Of a stretch of 54,139 nt of DNA, positions 41,320 through 50,477 are shown piece after piece. This DNA is from Flavobacterium sp. BFFFF2 (GTDB taxonomy: Bacteria; Bacteroidota; Bacteroidia; Flavobacteriales; Flavobacteriaceae). The stretch is from NCBI GenBank assembly GCA_002256385.1, contig NKJD01000024.1, positions 1-54,139 of the forward strand, in the 5' to 3' direction. The notes beneath the pieces were generated by a model. The model made no database searches, had not been told where the DNA came from, and saw only the letters and a list, made by a program, of their open reading frames with translations. Position 1 is the first letter of the stretch, and each line of letters opens with the position of its first letter. Both the position numbers and the translations under genes were made by a program.

Positions 41320-41327
41320 TATTTTTG
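41320..41327 (+). promoter_or_regulatory. -7 box (TATTTTTG) upstream of fabD
   Basis: Matches TAnnTTTG and lies 80 nt before the fabD ATG. The -33 box is weak. The rest of the divergent region 41171-41406 shows no other element. Confidence 0.45.
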
Positions 41328-41406
41328 CGGCCAATCCTAATTGATAATCGATAACCAACAATCGGTTGCAAAATGGATTTTATTTTCCACATTAAAATTT
41401 AATCCG

Positions 41407-42279
41407 ATGAAGGCATTTATATTTCCTGGCCAAGGAGCTCAATTTACAGGAATGGGCAAAGATTTATATGAACAATTTGACTTAGCAAAAACGCTTTTTG
41501 AACAAGCCAACGATATTTTAGGTTTTCGAATCACTGATATCATGTTTGAAGGCACCGCGGAGCAACTCAAAGAAACCAAAGTAACCCAACCTGCCATTTT
41601 TTTGCATTCGGTTATTTTGGCTAAAACCTTAGCTGATTTTGCCCCAGAAATGGTGGCAGGTCATTCACTAGGCGAATTTTCGGCTTTGGTTGCCAACGGA
41701 ACCCTTTCATTTGAAGATGGCCTTCGATTGGTTGCTAAGCGCGCTTTGGCCATGCAAGCAGCTTGTGAAGTAGCCCCATCAACCATGGCGGCTGTTTTGG
41801 GCTTGCCAGACGACCAAGTGGAAGCCATTTGTGCTACAACCGAAGGTGTAGTGGTGGCAGCAAACTACAATTGCCCCGGTCAATTGGTTATTTCGGGCGA
41901 AGTGAGTGCGGTGGAACGCGCTTGTGAAGCACTAAAAGCCGCGGGTGCCAAAAGAGCTTTGTTACTTCCAGTGGGTGGCGGATTCCATTCGCCTATGATG
42001 GAGCCAGCACGGGCTGAACTAGCCAATGCCATTGAGTCGACGCATTTTAACGAGCCGCTGTGTCCCGTTTATCAGAATGTGACTGCAACTGCGGTTTCTG
42101 ACGCGGCCACCATTCAGAAAAACCTCGTTCTTCAATTGACGGCTCCTGTCCGTTGGACGCAATCGGTTCAGCAAATGATTGCCGACGGTGCCACCTCATT
42201 TACAGAAGTGGGTCCCGGTAAGGTCTTGGTTGGCTTGGTGTCAAAAATCGACAAAGAGGCTGTTGTAATCTCTGCATAA
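41407..42279 (+). CDS. fabD: Malonyl-CoA:ACP transacylase
   Basis: A 290-residue acyltransferase loading malonyl units onto acyl carrier protein for fatty-acid synthesis. It starts MKAFIFPGQGAQFTGMGKDL, the usual beginning. Nucleophile S87 is in GHSLGEFSAL, and the catalytic His is in the GGGFHSPMM segment. QNVTA and TEVGPGKVL complete the signature. The in-frame extension from 41341 was rejected because it adds 22 residues absent from the family. A small membrane gene follows 21 nt later. Confidence 0.96.
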   Translation: MKAFIFPGQGAQFTGMGKDLYEQFDLAKTLFEQANDILGFRITDIMFEGTAEQLKETKVTQPAIFLHSVILAKTLADFAPEMVAGHSLGEFSALVANGTLSFEDGLRLVAKRALAMQAACEVAPSTMAAVLGLPDDQVEAICATTEGVVVAANYNCPGQLVISGEVSAVERACEALKAAGAKRALLLPVGGGFHSPMMEPARAELANAIESTHFNEPLCPVYQNVTATAVSDAATIQKNLVLQLTAPVRWTQSVQQMIADGATSFTEVGPGKVLVGLVSKIDKEAVVISA

Positions 42280-42300
42280 AACAATAAATTTTACACTCTG

Positions 42301-42648
42301 ATGAAATACCTCATTCGCTTATTGATCTCCTCTTTATTGGTGATGATCATTACCCAATTAATGAAAAAAGGCATAGCCGTTGACAACTTTTTAGTAGCCG
42401 TTCAGGTGGCACTTGTTTTAAGTGTTCTGAACTTAATTGTGAAACCTATTTTGGTGTTGTTGACTTTGCCAGTTACCTTTTTTACTTTGGGCTTCTTTTT
42501 GTTAATTATCAATGCCATCATCTTGTATATGTGTTCGTATATCGTAGATGGATTTCACATTTACTCTTTTTTATCGGCCATGATTTTTAGCGTTTTGTTA
42601 TCAATCAGCCAATCAATTACCTATAAATTGACTGAGCGCGGAAAATAA
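42301..42648 (+). CDS. Phage-holin-4-2 family small membrane protein
   Basis: A 115-residue, very hydrophobic protein with about four membrane helices (residues 4-22, 30-50, 52-75, 85-107). The pattern VALVLSVLNLIVKPILVLLTLPVTFFTLG followed by LIINAIILY is the mark of the Phage_holin_4_2 (YvlD-like) family. The name does not imply a phage here: the gene sits among housekeeping genes. The function is unknown. It follows fabD closely. Confidence 0.85.
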   Translation: MKYLIRLLISSLLVMIITQLMKKGIAVDNFLVAVQVALVLSVLNLIVKPILVLLTLPVTFFTLGFFLLIINAIILYMCSYIVDGFHIYSFLSAMIFSVLLSISQSITYKLTERGK

Positions 42649-42692
42649 AAACGCCTTTGTGTTGCACTTTTCAGCACGTTCTATATAAACTA

Positions 42693-42723
42693 TTGTTTGG
42701 GTGGTGAAAAAAGTCTACTTTTG
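42693..42723 (+). promoter_or_regulatory. Promoter of tig
   Basis: TTG at 42693-42695, a 20-nt spacer and TACTTTTG at 42716-42723 fit the Bacteroidota consensus, 34 nt before the trigger-factor ATG. Confidence 0.55.
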
Positions 42724-42757
42724 CCACCCATTTTATTTCACTCAAAACCAAGTTTTC

Positions 42758-44086
42758 ATGAATATTACAAGAAACCATGTCGATGCATTGAATGCAGTGG
42801 TTACTGTTCAAATTGACAAAGCCGATTACAGCGATCGGGTAGCCAAAGTTTTGGCAGATTATAGAAAAAACGCCAACATTCCGGGGTTCCGTAAAGGAGC
42901 AGTTCCAATGAGTTTGGTGCAGAAACAATATGGCCATGCCATTGTTTTAGATGAAGTAAACAAATTGCTTCAAGAAAGCTTAAACCAATATATTACAGAT
43001 GAAAAACTTGATATATTGGGCAACCCACTTCCAAAAGTAAGCGATGACTTCAATTGGGAAGCCGAAGATTTCACGTTTGACTTCGAATTGGGAATGGCGC
43101 CAGAATTCACCATCAATTTTGACAAAAAAAATACGGTGACACGTTACCAAATTGTGGCGGACAACGACATGTTGGACGAGCAAGTGGACCGCATTCGTTC
43201 TATGTACGGCAAACGGTCAAACACGGATGAGGTGGCTGAAGGCAATGAAATTACAGGTGTTTTCACCAGCGAAGAAAATGGCATCAATGAAACGGCAACT
43301 TTTACATTGGATGTATTTGCCGATAAAAAAACCGCTAAAAAATTCATTGGTTTAAAAGCAGGTGATTCTTTGACATTAAACACCAAAGGTTTGTTTGACG
43401 ACGACCACAAATTGATGGATTACCTCAAAGTGAGTCATGATGAAGTGCATGGACTTGATATTGATGTAACATTTACTATTGATAACATCACAGCCATTGA
43501 AATGGCCAATTTAGACCAAGACCTATTTGACCGTTTGTTCCCAGGTGGCGTGGTTACTTCAGTGGATGAATTGAAAGCCAAATTAAAAGCGGATGCCGAG
43601 AACCAATTGGCTCCTCAGGCGGAAAGCAAATTTTACAACGACATTACCGAGCATCTGATTGCCAATACCTCATTTGATTTGCCAGCAGAATTCCTGAAAA
43701 AATGGCTTCAAACGGCAGGCGACCAACCTTTAACGGCAGAAGAAGCGGCGGAAGAATTTGAAAGATCTGAAAAAGGATTGCGTTATCAATTGATTGAAAG
43801 CAAATTGATCAACGAAAACAATTTGCAGTTAACTTTTGACGAATTAAAAGACCATGCAGCGGTATTAATCAAAGGTCAAATGGCACAATTTGGCCAATTG
43901 GATCCGGAAGATGAAGATGTGCAACGCATTGTGATGCGCGTCCTTTCAAATCAGGATGAAACCAAGCGTTTGAGCGAGCAGGTGATGCAACAAAAAATGA
44001 TCCAGTTTTTAATTGAAAAAAGCGAAGCGCCTCTTAAAGAAGTGAATTATAAAGAGTTTGTTAAAGTTTATTACGGCGACAATTAA
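42758..44086 (+). CDS. tig: Trigger factor
   Basis: A 442-residue ribosome-bound chaperone. The N-terminal ribosome-binding domain has the signature-like NIPGFRKGAVPMSLVQKQYG, a version of GFRxGxxP. A middle domain of about residues 140-250 has weak FKBP-type character, and the rest is the helical substrate cradle. The ATG at 42758 gives MNITRNHVDALNAVV, the usual start; the upstream extension is not credible. The tig-clpP-clpX order is conserved in many bacteria. Confidence 0.94.
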   Translation: MNITRNHVDALNAVVTVQIDKADYSDRVAKVLADYRKNANIPGFRKGAVPMSLVQKQYGHAIVLDEVNKLLQESLNQYITDEKLDILGNPLPKVSDDFNWEAEDFTFDFELGMAPEFTINFDKKNTVTRYQIVADNDMLDEQVDRIRSMYGKRSNTDEVAEGNEITGVFTSEENGINETATFTLDVFADKKTAKKFIGLKAGDSLTLNTKGLFDDDHKLMDYLKVSHDEVHGLDIDVTFTIDNITAIEMANLDQDLFDRLFPGGVVTSVDELKAKLKADAENQLAPQAESKFYNDITEHLIANTSFDLPAEFLKKWLQTAGDQPLTAEEAAEEFERSEKGLRYQLIESKLINENNLQLTFDELKDHAAVLIKGQMAQFGQLDPEDEDVQRIVMRVLSNQDETKRLSEQVMQQKMIQFLIEKSEAPLKEVNYKEFVKVYYGDN

Positions 44087-44099
44087 TCTTAAAAAGAAG

Positions 44100-44141
44100 T
44101 ATCTTTGAGCGTCAGAAATTTTCTGGCGCTTTTTGTTTTTT
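44100..44141 (+). terminator. Hairpin with T-tract after tig, in the clpP leader
   Basis: AGCGTCAGAA (44108-44117) pairs with TTCTGGCGCT (44121-44130), one G-T pair, followed by TTTTTGTTTTT. TATCTTTG (44100-44107), a TAnnTTTG box, ends directly before the stem. Confidence 0.75.
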
Positions 44142-44170
44142 ATCCTTACCCAATTTTAAAAAAACCAGGT

Positions 44171-44830
44171 ATGCACTTTGGAAAAGAATTTAAAAAATAT
44201 GCTGTAAAAAATCACGGCATCAATAGTTTGTACTATGATAAAATGGTGGCAAGCATGACCCCATATATCATTGAAGAACGACAACTAAACATTTCGCAAC
44301 TCGATGTTTTTTCGCGTTTAATGATGGACCGCATCATCTTTTTAGGAACGGGTGTCGATGACCATGTGGCCAATATTATCCAAGCCCAATTGTTATTCTT
44401 AGAAAGCGTAGATGCTTCTAAAGACATTCAAATTTACATCAACTCTCCGGGTGGTAGCGTATATGCTGGCTTAGGCATCTATGACACCATGCAGTTTATT
44501 CGCCCTGATGTTGCCACCATTTGCACTGGCATGGCCGCGTCGATGGGTGCCGTGTTGTTATGTGCTGGAGCCGCTGGAAAACGATCGGCTTTACCGCATT
44601 CACGCGTCATGATTCACCAACCATCTGGCGGCGCACAAGGCGTGGCTACCGATATGGAAATCAATTTAAAAGAAATGCTTAAACTCAAAAATGAGTTATA
44701 CGAAATCATTTCGAACCACTCTGGACAAACTTTTGAAAAAGTGCATGCCGACAGCGAGCGCGATTATTGGATGATTGCCCAAGAAGCCAAAGAGTATGGC
44801 ATGATTGATGAAGTTTTAAGCCGCAAATAA
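44171..44830 (+). CDS. clpP: ATP-dependent Clp protease proteolytic subunit
   Basis: A 219-residue ClpP serine protease forming the tetradecameric degradation chamber. The catalytic triad is visible: S124 in [12 protein letters not shown]149 in [10 protein letters not shown] and D198 in ERDYW. The start is the ATG at 44171; the upstream in-frame TTG extension would run through a terminator hairpin. clpX follows 17 nt later and provides the unfoldase. Length matches the Bacteroidota form, with a short N-terminal propeptide-like stretch. Confidence 0.97.
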   Translation: MHFGKEFKKYAVKNHGINSLYYDKMVASMTPYIIEERQLNISQLDVFSRLMMDRIIFLGTGVDDHVANIIQAQLLFLESVDASKDIQIYINSPGGSVYAGLGIYDTMQFIRPDVATICTGMAASMGAVLLCAGAAGKRSALPHSRVMIHQPSGGAQGVATDMEINLKEMLKLKNELYEIISNHSGQTFEKVHADSERDYWMIAQEAKEYGMIDEVLSRK

Positions 44831-44847
44831 GCCCCAACCCCCTTGCT

Positions 44848-46077
44848 ATGGCAAAAGAAAAATTTGAATGTTCCTTTTGCGGACGAAAAAAAGAAGAAAC
44901 CAGCGTTTTGATTGCTGGATTCAACGCCCATATTTGCGAGCGTTGCATTGAACAAGCCCATCAAATTGTATTGGATGAGTTGACAAGCAAAGCGGCCAAC
45001 AAAAAAACGGATTTGATTCTTCAGAAGCCCAAAGAGATTAGGGCTTTTTTAGACCAATATGTGATTGGCCAAGACCAAACCAAAAAGGTGCTTTCGGTGG
45101 CAGTTTACAACCATTATAAAAGGTTGATGCAGGTGGAAGACAAAAACAATGTTGAAATTGAAAAAAGCAACATTCTCATGGCTGGTCAAACAGGGACTGG
45201 AAAAACGTTGGTCGCCAAAACCATTGCCCGTATGTTGGATGTGCCATTAGCCATTGTTGATGCTACGGTACTCACAGAAGCGGGTTATGTTGGGGAAGAT
45301 GTGGAAAGCATACTGACTCGGTTGTTGCAAGCAGCTGACTATGATGTGGCAAAGGCGGAACGAGGCATTGTTTTTATTGATGAAATTGATAAAATTGCTC
45401 GGAAGAGTGACAACCCTTCCATTACCCGTGATGTTTCTGGTGAAGGGGTCCAACAGGCATTGTTAAAATTGCTTGAAGGTACTGTAGTGAACGTGCCGCC
45501 GAAAGGCGGTCGCAAACACCCTGACCAAAAATTCATTGAAGTCAACACCAAAGACATCCTTTTTATTGCGGGTGGTGCTTTTGATGGCATTGAACGAATC
45601 ATTTCAAAACGATTGAACCGACAAGCCGTTGGGTATAGCAGTTCTAAAAATGAGAACCGCATTGATGCCGATAACTTATTGCAATACATCATTCCAAAAG
45701 ATGTCAAAGATTTTGGATTGATTCCTGAAATAATTGGGCGTTTGCCAGTGCTTACCCACATGGATCCGCTTGATCGAGACACCTTACGTGCTATTTTGAC
45801 TGAACCTAAAAATGCGTTGATTAAACAGTATCAAAAATTGTTTTCAATGGATGGGGTTCAATTTGAAATCACCGATGGTGCGCTGGATTTTATCGTTGAC
45901 AAAGCCCTTGAATACAAATTGGGTGCGCGTGGATTGCGTTCATTGTGCGAAGCCATTTTGACTGATGTCATGTATGAGCTACCCGGTTCAGATGTTAAAC
46001 ACCTCGAAATTGATCAAGCATTTACAGAGGAGGCCCTTACTAAAAACCTCCTTAAACGATTGGAACTTGCTTCATAA
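44848..46077 (+). CDS. clpX: ATP-dependent Clp protease ATP-binding subunit
   Basis: A 409-residue AAA+ unfoldase. The N-terminal zinc domain has four cysteines (CSFCGRKK and HICERC). The AAA module has Walker A GQTGTGKT, Walker [10 protein letters not shown], and the pore loop and GYVGEDVES, with a sensor region around GARGLRS. The IGF-type loop that docks on ClpP lies in the [14 protein letters not shown] region, where the exact motif is not the usual one. It ends at a classic terminator. Confidence 0.97.
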   Translation: MAKEKFECSFCGRKKEETSVLIAGFNAHICERCIEQAHQIVLDELTSKAANKKTDLILQKPKEIRAFLDQYVIGQDQTKKVLSVAVYNHYKRLMQVEDKNNVEIEKSNILMAGQTGTGKTLVAKTIARMLDVPLAIVDATVLTEAGYVGEDVESILTRLLQAADYDVAKAERGIVFIDEIDKIARKSDNPSITRDVSGEGVQQALLKLLEGTVVNVPPKGGRKHPDQKFIEVNTKDILFIAGGAFDGIERIISKRLNRQAVGYSSSKNENRIDADNLLQYIIPKDVKDFGLIPEIIGRLPVLTHMDPLDRDTLRAILTEPKNALIKQYQKLFSMDGVQFEITDGALDFIVDKALEYKLGARGLRSLCEAILTDVMYELPGSDVKHLEIDQAFTEEALTKNLLKRLELAS

Positions 46078-46083
46078 ATAACC

Positions 46084-46107
46084 AAACAGCCTTCGGGCTG
46101 TTTTTTA
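46084..46107 (+). terminator. Terminator of tig-clpP-clpX
   Basis: AACAGCC-TTCG-GGCTGTT at 46085-46102 is a perfect 7-bp stem with a UUCG tetraloop and a T-run. The 221 nt beyond it up to recG contain an imperfect CACATT...AATGTG stem (46169-46224) with CAGGACA/TGTCCTG inner arms. Confidence 0.9.
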
Positions 46108-46328
46108 TTGCAACAAAAGAACCAAAACATCACTTCTATTCAATAGTCATACTATTGAGACCATTTTTCACATTGAATAAATCAGCAGGACACATCACAC
46201 GGCATTTTTGTCCTGAATAATGTGAATCCGAAAAAAAGTTAGCATTAATTATCAAAAATTATAGGGGCCTTGGTCAATTATAACTAAAGTTATTGGTGGT
46301 GAAATTCTGATTGTTTAATTTCGCTCCT

Positions 46329-48434
46329 ATGACTGAATCAGTTTTGCATACGCCCATTGAATACCTAAAAGGGGTTGGTCCCCAACGCGGTGCCTTGTTG
46401 CGTAAGGAATTGAACATTCACACCTATGCCGATTTACTTCGTTTATTTCCGAACCGGTACATAGACCGAACCCGTTTTTTTAAGATTCAAGAATTGGTGG
46501 TGAGCACGGCCGAAGTGCAAATCATTGGTAAAATTCACCACCTCAAAACCGTTGAACAAAAAAAGGGCAAACGCTTGGTGGCTACTTTTACCGATGGCAC
46601 AGGCGAAATGGAACTTATTTGGTTTCAAGGAATTAAATGGATTCAAGAGCAAATCAAACTAAATGAAGTATATGTGATTTTTGGAAAGCTCACTTATTTC
46701 AACCACCAATTTAGCATGACGCACCCAGACATGGAGGTGCTTTCGGCCTACCAATCGGGGTTTCGTCCTGCTTTGCAATCAATTTATCCGTCCACTGAAA
46801 ACTTAGGAAAACGAGGTGTTTCAAACAAAATGGTTTCCAAAATGATGCAACAGTTGTTTGTGGAATCAGGGGCGCGTTTTGACGAAACATTACCCGAGTA
46901 TTTGTGCAAACAGCAATCGCTTGTTTCATTGCGGGAAGCCCTTATTCATATTCATTTTCCGAAAAGTGCCGAAAGTCTTTCGCAGGCGCAATACCGTTTA
47001 AAATTTGAAGAATTATTTTGGATTCAATTGCAGTTGTTGCTCAACAACCGCATGCGCAAGCATAAAATAAAAGGACACCCCTTTTCGCAGGTCGGCACCT
47101 ATTTTCTGGATTTTTACAACCATCATTTGCCTTTTGAATTAACTGATGCACAAAAGCGAGTGCTCAAAGAAATCCGAAATGATTTGGGACAAGCAGCCCA
47201 AATGAACCGCTTGTTGCAGGGCGATGTGGGTTCAGGAAAAACGATTGTTGCTTTTATGTGCATGTTGTTGGCTTTGGACAATGGTTTTCAATCGTGTTTG
47301 ATGGCACCCACCGAAATTTTGGCCCAACAACATTATCAGAGTTTGTCCACCTTAGCTGAAACCAACGGCCTTCAAATTGGTTTGCTTACTGGTTCTACCA
47401 AAACAGCTGAGCGAAAACGCTTGGCCGAAGCATTATTAGATGGCTCATTGCACATCTTAATTGGCACGCATGCTTTGTTGGAAGACCATGTGCAATTTAA
47501 ACAATTGGGCTTGGCCATTATTGACGAACAACACCGCTTTGGCGTAGAGCAGCGAGCTAAGCTTTGGAAAAAGAATCAAATTCCACCACATATTTTGGTG
47601 ATGACCGCCACGCCCATACCGCGAACCTTGGCAATGAGTTTGTATGGCGACCTCGATATTTCAGTGATTGATGGGCTTCCGCCAGGTCGAAAGCCCATTC
47701 AAACCGTACATCAATCAGATAGCAACCGCCTTAAAGTGTGGAAGTTTCTGCGCGATGAAATTGCCAAGGGACGGCAAGTTTATATTGTTTATCCGCTGAT
47801 TCAAGAAAGCGAAGCACTTGATTACAAAGACCTGATGGATGGCTACGAGAGCATTTCACGAGATTTTCCCTTACCACAATATAGCATTTCCATCCTGCAT
47901 GGCCAAATGAAACCAGCCGAAAAAGAAGCTGAAATGAAACGCTTTGTAGAGGGGAAAACGCAAATTATGGTAGCTACAACCGTTATTGAAGTCGGGGTCA
48001 ACGTGCCCAATGCTTCGGTGATGGTCATTGAGAGTGCCGAACGTTTTGGTTTGTCGCAATTGCATCAATTGCGCGGCAGGGTCGGACGAGGGGCCGAACA
48101 AAGTTATTGCATTTTAATGACGGGTTTTAAAATGAGCAACGACAGCAAAACCCGCATTGAAACCATGTGCCGCACGCAAGACGGATTTGAAATTGCCGAC
48201 GTCGATTTAAAATTGCGCGGCCCAGGCGATTTAATGGGCAAGCAACAAAGCGGGGTTTTGCAATTGCAAATTGCCGATTTGGTCAAAGACAGTGCCTTGC
48301 TGGCGCAAGCGCGTCAGGTGGCACAAGCCCTATTGCATGAAGATCCTGCGTTGGAACAGCCTGTCCATCAGCGCATTCGCGAAACCTATATGGAATTGAG
48401 CCGCAAAAAAAGTTTTTGGAATTTAATTAGTTAA
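46329..48434 (+). CDS. recG: ATP-dependent DNA helicase RecG
   Basis: A 701-residue superfamily-2 helicase remodelling stalled forks and Holliday junctions. The N-terminal wedge (OB) domain is near residues 55-145. Helicase motif I is LLQGDVGSGKTIVAFM, motif II IIDEQHRFG, motif III MTATPIPRT, motif VI RFGLSQLHQLRGRVGRG. The TRG-like segment and C-terminal DLMGKQQSG are also present. I chose the ATG at 46329, which gives MTESVLHTPIEYLKGVGPQR. The next gene starts 6 nt later. Confidence 0.96.
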   Translation: MTESVLHTPIEYLKGVGPQRGALLRKELNIHTYADLLRLFPNRYIDRTRFFKIQELVVSTAEVQIIGKIHHLKTVEQKKGKRLVATFTDGTGEMELIWFQGIKWIQEQIKLNEVYVIFGKLTYFNHQFSMTHPDMEVLSAYQSGFRPALQSIYPSTENLGKRGVSNKMVSKMMQQLFVESGARFDETLPEYLCKQQSLVSLREALIHIHFPKSAESLSQAQYRLKFEELFWIQLQLLLNNRMRKHKIKGHPFSQVGTYFLDFYNHHLPFELTDAQKRVLKEIRNDLGQAAQMNRLLQGDVGSGKTIVAFMCMLLALDNGFQSCLMAPTEILAQQHYQSLSTLAETNGLQIGLLTGSTKTAERKRLAEALLDGSLHILIGTHALLEDHVQFKQLGLAIIDEQHRFGVEQRAKLWKKNQIPPHILVMTATPIPRTLAMSLYGDLDISVIDGLPPGRKPIQTVHQSDSNRLKVWKFLRDEIAKGRQVYIVYPLIQESEALDYKDLMDGYESISRDFPLPQYSISILHGQMKPAEKEAEMKRFVEGKTQIMVATTVIEVGVNVPNASVMVIESAERFGLSQLHQLRGRVGRGAEQSYCILMTGFKMSNDSKTRIETMCRTQDGFEIADVDLKLRGPGDLMGKQQSGVLQLQIADLVKDSALLAQARQVAQALLHEDPALEQPVHQRIRETYMELSRKKSFWNLIS

Positions 48435-48440
48435 GGCTTC

Positions 48441-49091
48441 ATGTATTTCAACCTTCATACACACGATCCAATCCAACAACAGGGAATTACTAGTTTGTAC
48501 AACCAATATCCTTGGGAGCCTTTGACAGCTGCGGTGCCATTTTCTTGTGGAATCCACCCATGGTATATTGAAACGGAACGATTACAAGCCGACCTTGATC
48601 AGATGGACCAATGGCTTGTTTTAGAAAGCTGTTGGGCCATAGGCGAATGTGGATTGGACAACCGCCGACCCATTCCCATGTCGTTGCAACAAACGGTATT
48701 TGAGGCGCAGTTGGATCGGGCAAAAATGCACCAAAAACCTATTGTTTTACACATGGTGGGCGCATGGGACCAGATGTTTCAAAGTATCAAAAGAGTGAAC
48801 CCGCAAGTTCCGTTTGTGGTGCATGGGTATGCTAAAAATGAAGCGCTGGCCCAACAATTATTAAGCCAAGGTTTTTTTCTGTCATTTGGCAAAAAATTAC
48901 TTCAAAATCCGGCATTGACGCCTATTTTTGCAGCCGTCCCAAATGATCGGTTTTTATTGGAAACGGATAGCATTGATATTCAGATTGAAACAATATATCA
49001 GCAGGCTGCAATAGCCAAAGGGATTTCAATAGAAAGCCTACAACTGCTTGTAAGACAGCAATGGGAACATATTTTTAAACAAACATTTTAA
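48441..49091 (+). CDS. TatD-family hydrolase
   Basis: A 216-residue metal-dependent hydrolase of the TatD DNase family, a little short (usual 250-260). Metal ligands are all present: H6 and H8 (NLHTH), E69 (IGECGLD), H104 (VLHMVG), H128 (VVHGYA) and D176 (LLETDS). Relatives are 3'-5' exonucleases or deoxyribonucleases acting in DNA repair. It is 6 nt after recG and 11 nt before tcdA, so probably in the same operon. Confidence 0.9.
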   Translation: MYFNLHTHDPIQQQGITSLYNQYPWEPLTAAVPFSCGIHPWYIETERLQADLDQMDQWLVLESCWAIGECGLDNRRPIPMSLQQTVFEAQLDRAKMHQKPIVLHMVGAWDQMFQSIKRVNPQVPFVVHGYAKNEALAQQLLSQGFFLSFGKKLLQNPALTPIFAAVPNDRFLLETDSIDIQIETIYQQAAIAKGISIESLQLLVRQQWEHIFKQTF

Positions 49092-49102
49092 AATAAAATG
49101 AT

Positions 49103-49825
49103 ATGGCAAAATGGCAAGAACGCGCCGCCCTGTTATTTAAAGAAGAGGGATTAGAAACCCTGAAAAATGCACGGGTATTGGTAGTCGGATTGGGTGGTGT
49201 AGGCTCCTTTGCAGCCGAGTTTTTGGCTCGGGCAGGCGTTGGACATTTAACCATCGTTGATGGCGATGTGGTGGATATTACCAACATCAATCGGCAGTTG
49301 CCCGCTTTGCATTCCACGGTGGGCATGCCCAAAGTACACGTAGTTGGCGACCGATTAATGGACATCAACCCCGAGTTGCAACTTACGCGCATTGAGGAGT
49401 TTTTATCGCCCGATCGGGCCTTTGAATTGGTAACCACCGATTTTGATTATGTGCTCGATTGCATTGACAGCATTACGCCCAAACTCAATTTGTTGATTGC
49501 CGCCAAACGCAAAGGCGTCAAAGTGATTAGCAATATGGGCGCTGGTGGAAAATATGCCGCTGCCAAAGTGAAAGTCCGTGACATCAGCAAAACGGAATAT
49601 TGCCCATTGGCCAAAACCATCCGAAAACGGCTGAAAAAAAACGGCATCACGACGGGGATTAAAGCAGTGTATTCCGTTGAAATGCCCGATGAAACCAGCT
49701 TAAAAATGACTGACGGCACCAACTTTAAAAAGTCATTTTACGGCACCAACAGTTGGATGCCCTGCTTGTTTGGCTTGCATGCCGCCGAAACGGTGGTGCG
49801 TCATTTATTAAAACCCGCCAAATAG
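49103..49825 (+). CDS. tcdA: tRNA threonylcarbamoyladenosine dehydratase
   Basis: A 240-residue ThiF/E1-like enzyme. It shows GLGGVGSFAAEFLARAGVG (ATP site), DITNINRQLPAL with the catalytic-region Arg, and DCIDSITPKL, then RKRLKKNGIT, which distinguish TcdA from MoeB and ThiF. It cyclises threonylcarbamoyladenosine at tRNA position 37 to the ct6A form. The next gene's GTG overlaps its TAG by one base. Confidence 0.93.
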   Translation: MAKWQERAALLFKEEGLETLKNARVLVVGLGGVGSFAAEFLARAGVGHLTIVDGDVVDITNINRQLPALHSTVGMPKVHVVGDRLMDINPELQLTRIEEFLSPDRAFELVTTDFDYVLDCIDSITPKLNLLIAAKRKGVKVISNMGAGGKYAAAKVKVRDISKTEYCPLAKTIRKRLKKNGITTGIKAVYSVEMPDETSLKMTDGTNFKKSFYGTNSWMPCLFGLHAAETVVRHLLKPAK

Positions 49826-50316
49826 TGAAAACCATCTTGTTGTTGTCGGACACCCACAGCTGTTTTGATCCATTTATTGAAAAACATTTGAAAGAAGTGG
49901 ATGAAATTTGGCATGCGGGCGACATCGGCAGCTTGGCAGTGACCGATCAGTTGGCAAAATACAAACCTTTACGGGCTGTGTTTGGCAACATCGACGACCA
50001 CTTGGCGCGTTTGGAATTTCCCGAAAACTTGCATTTTGAACTCGAAGGCGTATCCGTTTGGATAACCCATATAGGCGGCTACCCAGGCCATTTCCCAGCG
50101 CGCATTCGAGAAACGCTGCAAGAGTTGAAACCAACGCTGTTTATCTGTGGCCATTCGCATATTTTACGGGTCATATACGACCAAAAATTGGGGGTTTTAT
50201 GCTTAAACCCTGGCGCGGCGGGTATTCACGGATTTCACCAAAAAAGAACGATGTTGCGCTTTGATATAGCTGATGGGAAAATTTCAAATATGAATATTAT
50301 TGAGCGGGAGCGGTGA
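49825..50316 (+). CDS. YfcE/MJ0936-type metallophosphodiesterase
   Basis: A 163-residue calcineurin-like phosphoesterase. The start is the GTG at 49825, overlapping the tcdA stop by 1 nt; it gives MKTILLLSDTHS with the first metal ligands. Further ligands are D and H in WHAGDIG, N in FGNIDDH, H in WITHIGG, and H in ICGHSHI, followed by NPGA. Relatives cleave small phosphodiesters, with unknown physiological targets. The longer version from 49753 overlaps tcdA and is rejected. Confidence 0.92.
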   Translation: MKTILLLSDTHSCFDPFIEKHLKEVDEIWHAGDIGSLAVTDQLAKYKPLRAVFGNIDDHLARLEFPENLHFELEGVSVWITHIGGYPGHFPARIRETLQELKPTLFICGHSHILRVIYDQKLGVLCLNPGAAGIHGFHQKRTMLRFDIADGKISNMNIIERER

Positions 50317-50337
50317 AATGATTTTTATTGATTTAAA

Positions 50338-50395
50338 GATTGAATGATTGAATGATTGAATGATTAAAAAATGGAAGGATTAAAAGATTGACAGA
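50338..50395. repeat. GATTGAAT tandem tract
   Basis: Three GATTGAAT units at 50338-50361 and degenerate copies up to about 50395, in the convergent gap between the phosphodiesterase and the serine hydrolase. Confidence 0.75.
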
Positions 50396-50477
50396 TTTGA
50401 AATTTGGGATCTAATCTGTACTAAGCGGAATGAAATCACACAAAGAATCGTTCCTCTTGCTTCTTGCATCTTTACTC

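Noticed and set aside
42301..42648. Prophage signal from the holin-family name
   Set aside because: The gene sits between fabD and tig with no other phage gene; the family is widespread on chromosomes.
44105..44170. N-terminal extension of clpP from a TTG
   Set aside because: It runs through a hairpin and T-tract; ClpP begins at the ATG at 44171.
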